Shown here: positions 6,883 through 7,524 of the stretch, piece by piece | How positions within the stretch are numbered: position 1 is the first letter of the stretch | Layout of the letters: each line of letters starts with the position of its first letter | Source: an uncultured Fusibacter sp. | GTDB lineage: Bacteria > Bacillota > Clostridia > Peptostreptococcales > Acidaminobacteraceae | Length of the DNA stretch: 7,524 nucleotides | Direction: 5' to 3' | NCBI GenBank assembly: GCA_937958285.1 | Contig: CALFXQ010000001.1 | Location: forward strand, 1-7,524 | Translations under genes and position numbers: made by a program | Notes under the pieces: generated by a model | The model's input: only the letters and a program-made list of their open reading frames with translations | What the model was told of the DNA's origin: nothing | Database searches by the model: none

Positions 6883-6911
6883 ATAATACATATATATCAG
6901 TGATACATCAA
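6883..6911 (-). promoter_or_regulatory. Putative metH promoter overlapping the upstream terminator
   Basis: TTGATG (6911-6906, 4 of 6 to the -35 consensus), a 17-base spacer and TATTAT (6888-6883, 5 of 6 to the -10) on the minus strand. The -35 lies in the last codons of the kinase gene. The predicted start near 6876 is at the end of the 5' arm of the kinase terminator, so the new transcript would not carry the complete hairpin. The leader would be about 130 bases. An alternative -10, TATACT (6845-6840), has a poor -35 (TAGCTA). Confidence 0.45.
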
Positions 6912-7523
6912 GTAAATATGCCATCTCACGCCATTTCGATAGCTTTGGTCCCATTCCAACCTGCCCCCTAGTCGTTCTGCTAAGCGCTTTGCAATGGTTA
7001 AACCAAGACCTGTGCCAGAGCGATGTGTTCTCGCTTCGTCTCCGGTTACAAAAGGGTTGAACAGGGTGTCTCTAATGCTGAGTGGAATGCCCGGTCCTTC
7101 ATCTTCGATTACTATTTTTACGGCATCTCGTCTTACAAGGAGTGCAATTTTTAAATGACTATTATCGAAGGCGTATCTTATAATGTTTGTCAGTAAATTT
7201 CCAATAAGGCGATCGAAAAGCAACGGATCTAAAGACATCATCATCGGAGTTTCTGGCAACTGCATATCGACGGTGATTCCCTTATTTTCAAAGTCGGGAT
7301 AATAGTGAATCACGCAATCTTGTAGACTGGCAATGACGTCGGTGGGTACGGATTGAATCGCAAGCTGTTCTGAATCGTACTTAGAATAGTCGAAAAGTCC
7401 ATTCACTAAGTTCTTTGCTCGCTGGGTGTTGTTGTATATTACGTCGATTGCCTTGAGTTGTTCGGCCTTTGTTAGATTTAAACCTGACTTCAATGTCTCT
7501 GCATAACCAGAAATATTTGTAAG
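6897..7523 (-). CDS. Sensor histidine kinase, C-terminal part (N-terminus beyond the right edge)
   Basis: Two-component sensor kinases autophosphorylate on a histidine in response to a signal and pass the phosphate to a response regulator. The visible 208 residues begin LTNISGYAETLKSG, the part of the HisKA dimerization helix that directly follows an H-E-L-K-T-P-type box, so the phosphoacceptor His should lie only a few codons outside the window. The second HisKA helix follows (about 20-50). The HATPase domain has an N-box in LIGNLLTNIIRY (about 106-117), G1 DEGPGIP (141-147), an F-box-like FNPF (155-158) and G2 GTGLGL (170-175), then the AKRLAERLGG helix. All ATP-binding motifs look intact. 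A TTG at 7493 can serve as a start on paper but would remove the HisKA helix, and the frame is open through to the edge, so it is not the real start. The sensory domain and partner regulator are not visible. Confidence 0.93.
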   Translation of the reverse strand, partial: LTNISGYAETLKSGLNLTKAEQLKAIDVIYNNTQRAKNLVNGLFDYSKYDSEQLAIQSVPTDVIASLQDCVIHYYPDFENKGITVDMQLPETPMMMSLDPLLFDRLIGNLLTNIIRYAFDNSHLKIALLVRRDAVKIVIEDEGPGIPLSIRDTLFNPFVTGDEARTHRSGTGLGLTIAKRLAERLGGRLEWDQSYRNGVRWHIYLMYH

Positions 7524-7524
7524 A

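Noticed and set aside
6748..6896. Cobalamin, SAM or SAH riboswitch upstream of metH
   Set aside because: The region is short and I could not identify the conserved core of any of these families by eye. A covariance search would settle it.
7493..7493. TTG as the start of the histidine kinase gene
   Set aside because: The frame stays open to the right edge and encodes LTNISGYAET just upstream, which is part of the HisKA helix. The gene is simply cut by the window.

Overview
The window has moderate GC content and compact gene spacing. It carries six protein-coding genes, two of them cut by the window edges. It looks like bacterial core chromosome, probably from a Gram-positive (Clostridia-like) Firmicute. 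That is inferred from strong AAAGGAGG-type ribosome binding sites, a GTG-started 228-residue FtsE, and the order ftsE-ftsX-coiled-coil secreted hydrolase subunit. No mobile element, CRISPR array, tRNA or rRNA is visible.

Region 1 to 2250, minus strand, is a cell-division and cell-wall operon. It is transcribed ftsE (ATPase), then ftsX (permease, overlapping ftsE by 11 bases), then a secreted coiled-coil protein of the CwlO/PcsB/EnvC type that runs off the left edge. In this family FtsEX uses cytoplasmic ATP hydrolysis to switch on a peptidoglycan hydrolase outside the membrane through the coiled-coil partner. All three parts are encoded together here.

Region 2251 to 2380 is a 130-base divergent intergenic region. 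It contains a 12-bp perfect inverted repeat whose arms form two mirror-image promoters, one toward ftsE and one toward the plus-strand gene. That plus-strand gene (2381 to 2983) is 5-formyltetrahydrofolate cyclo-ligase. It converges on metH, and a 16-bp-stem bidirectional terminator sits between them, with its T-tract running into the metH stop codon.

Region 3040 to 6747, minus strand, is a full-length cobalamin-dependent methionine synthase (1235 residues) with all modules: homocysteine/zinc, methyl-folate, cobalamin cap and binding, and reactivation. The convergent folate gene and metH both serve folate one-carbon metabolism. Region 6748 to 6896 holds the metH leader, a terminator for the upstream gene, and a promoter candidate that appears to start inside that terminator. 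Region 6897 to 7524 is the C-terminal part of a sensor histidine kinase cut by the right edge just after its phosphoacceptor histidine.

I see no clearly new biological system. The most unusual signals are regulatory: the symmetric bidirectional promoter between ftsE and the folate gene, and the promoter/terminator overlap upstream of metH.
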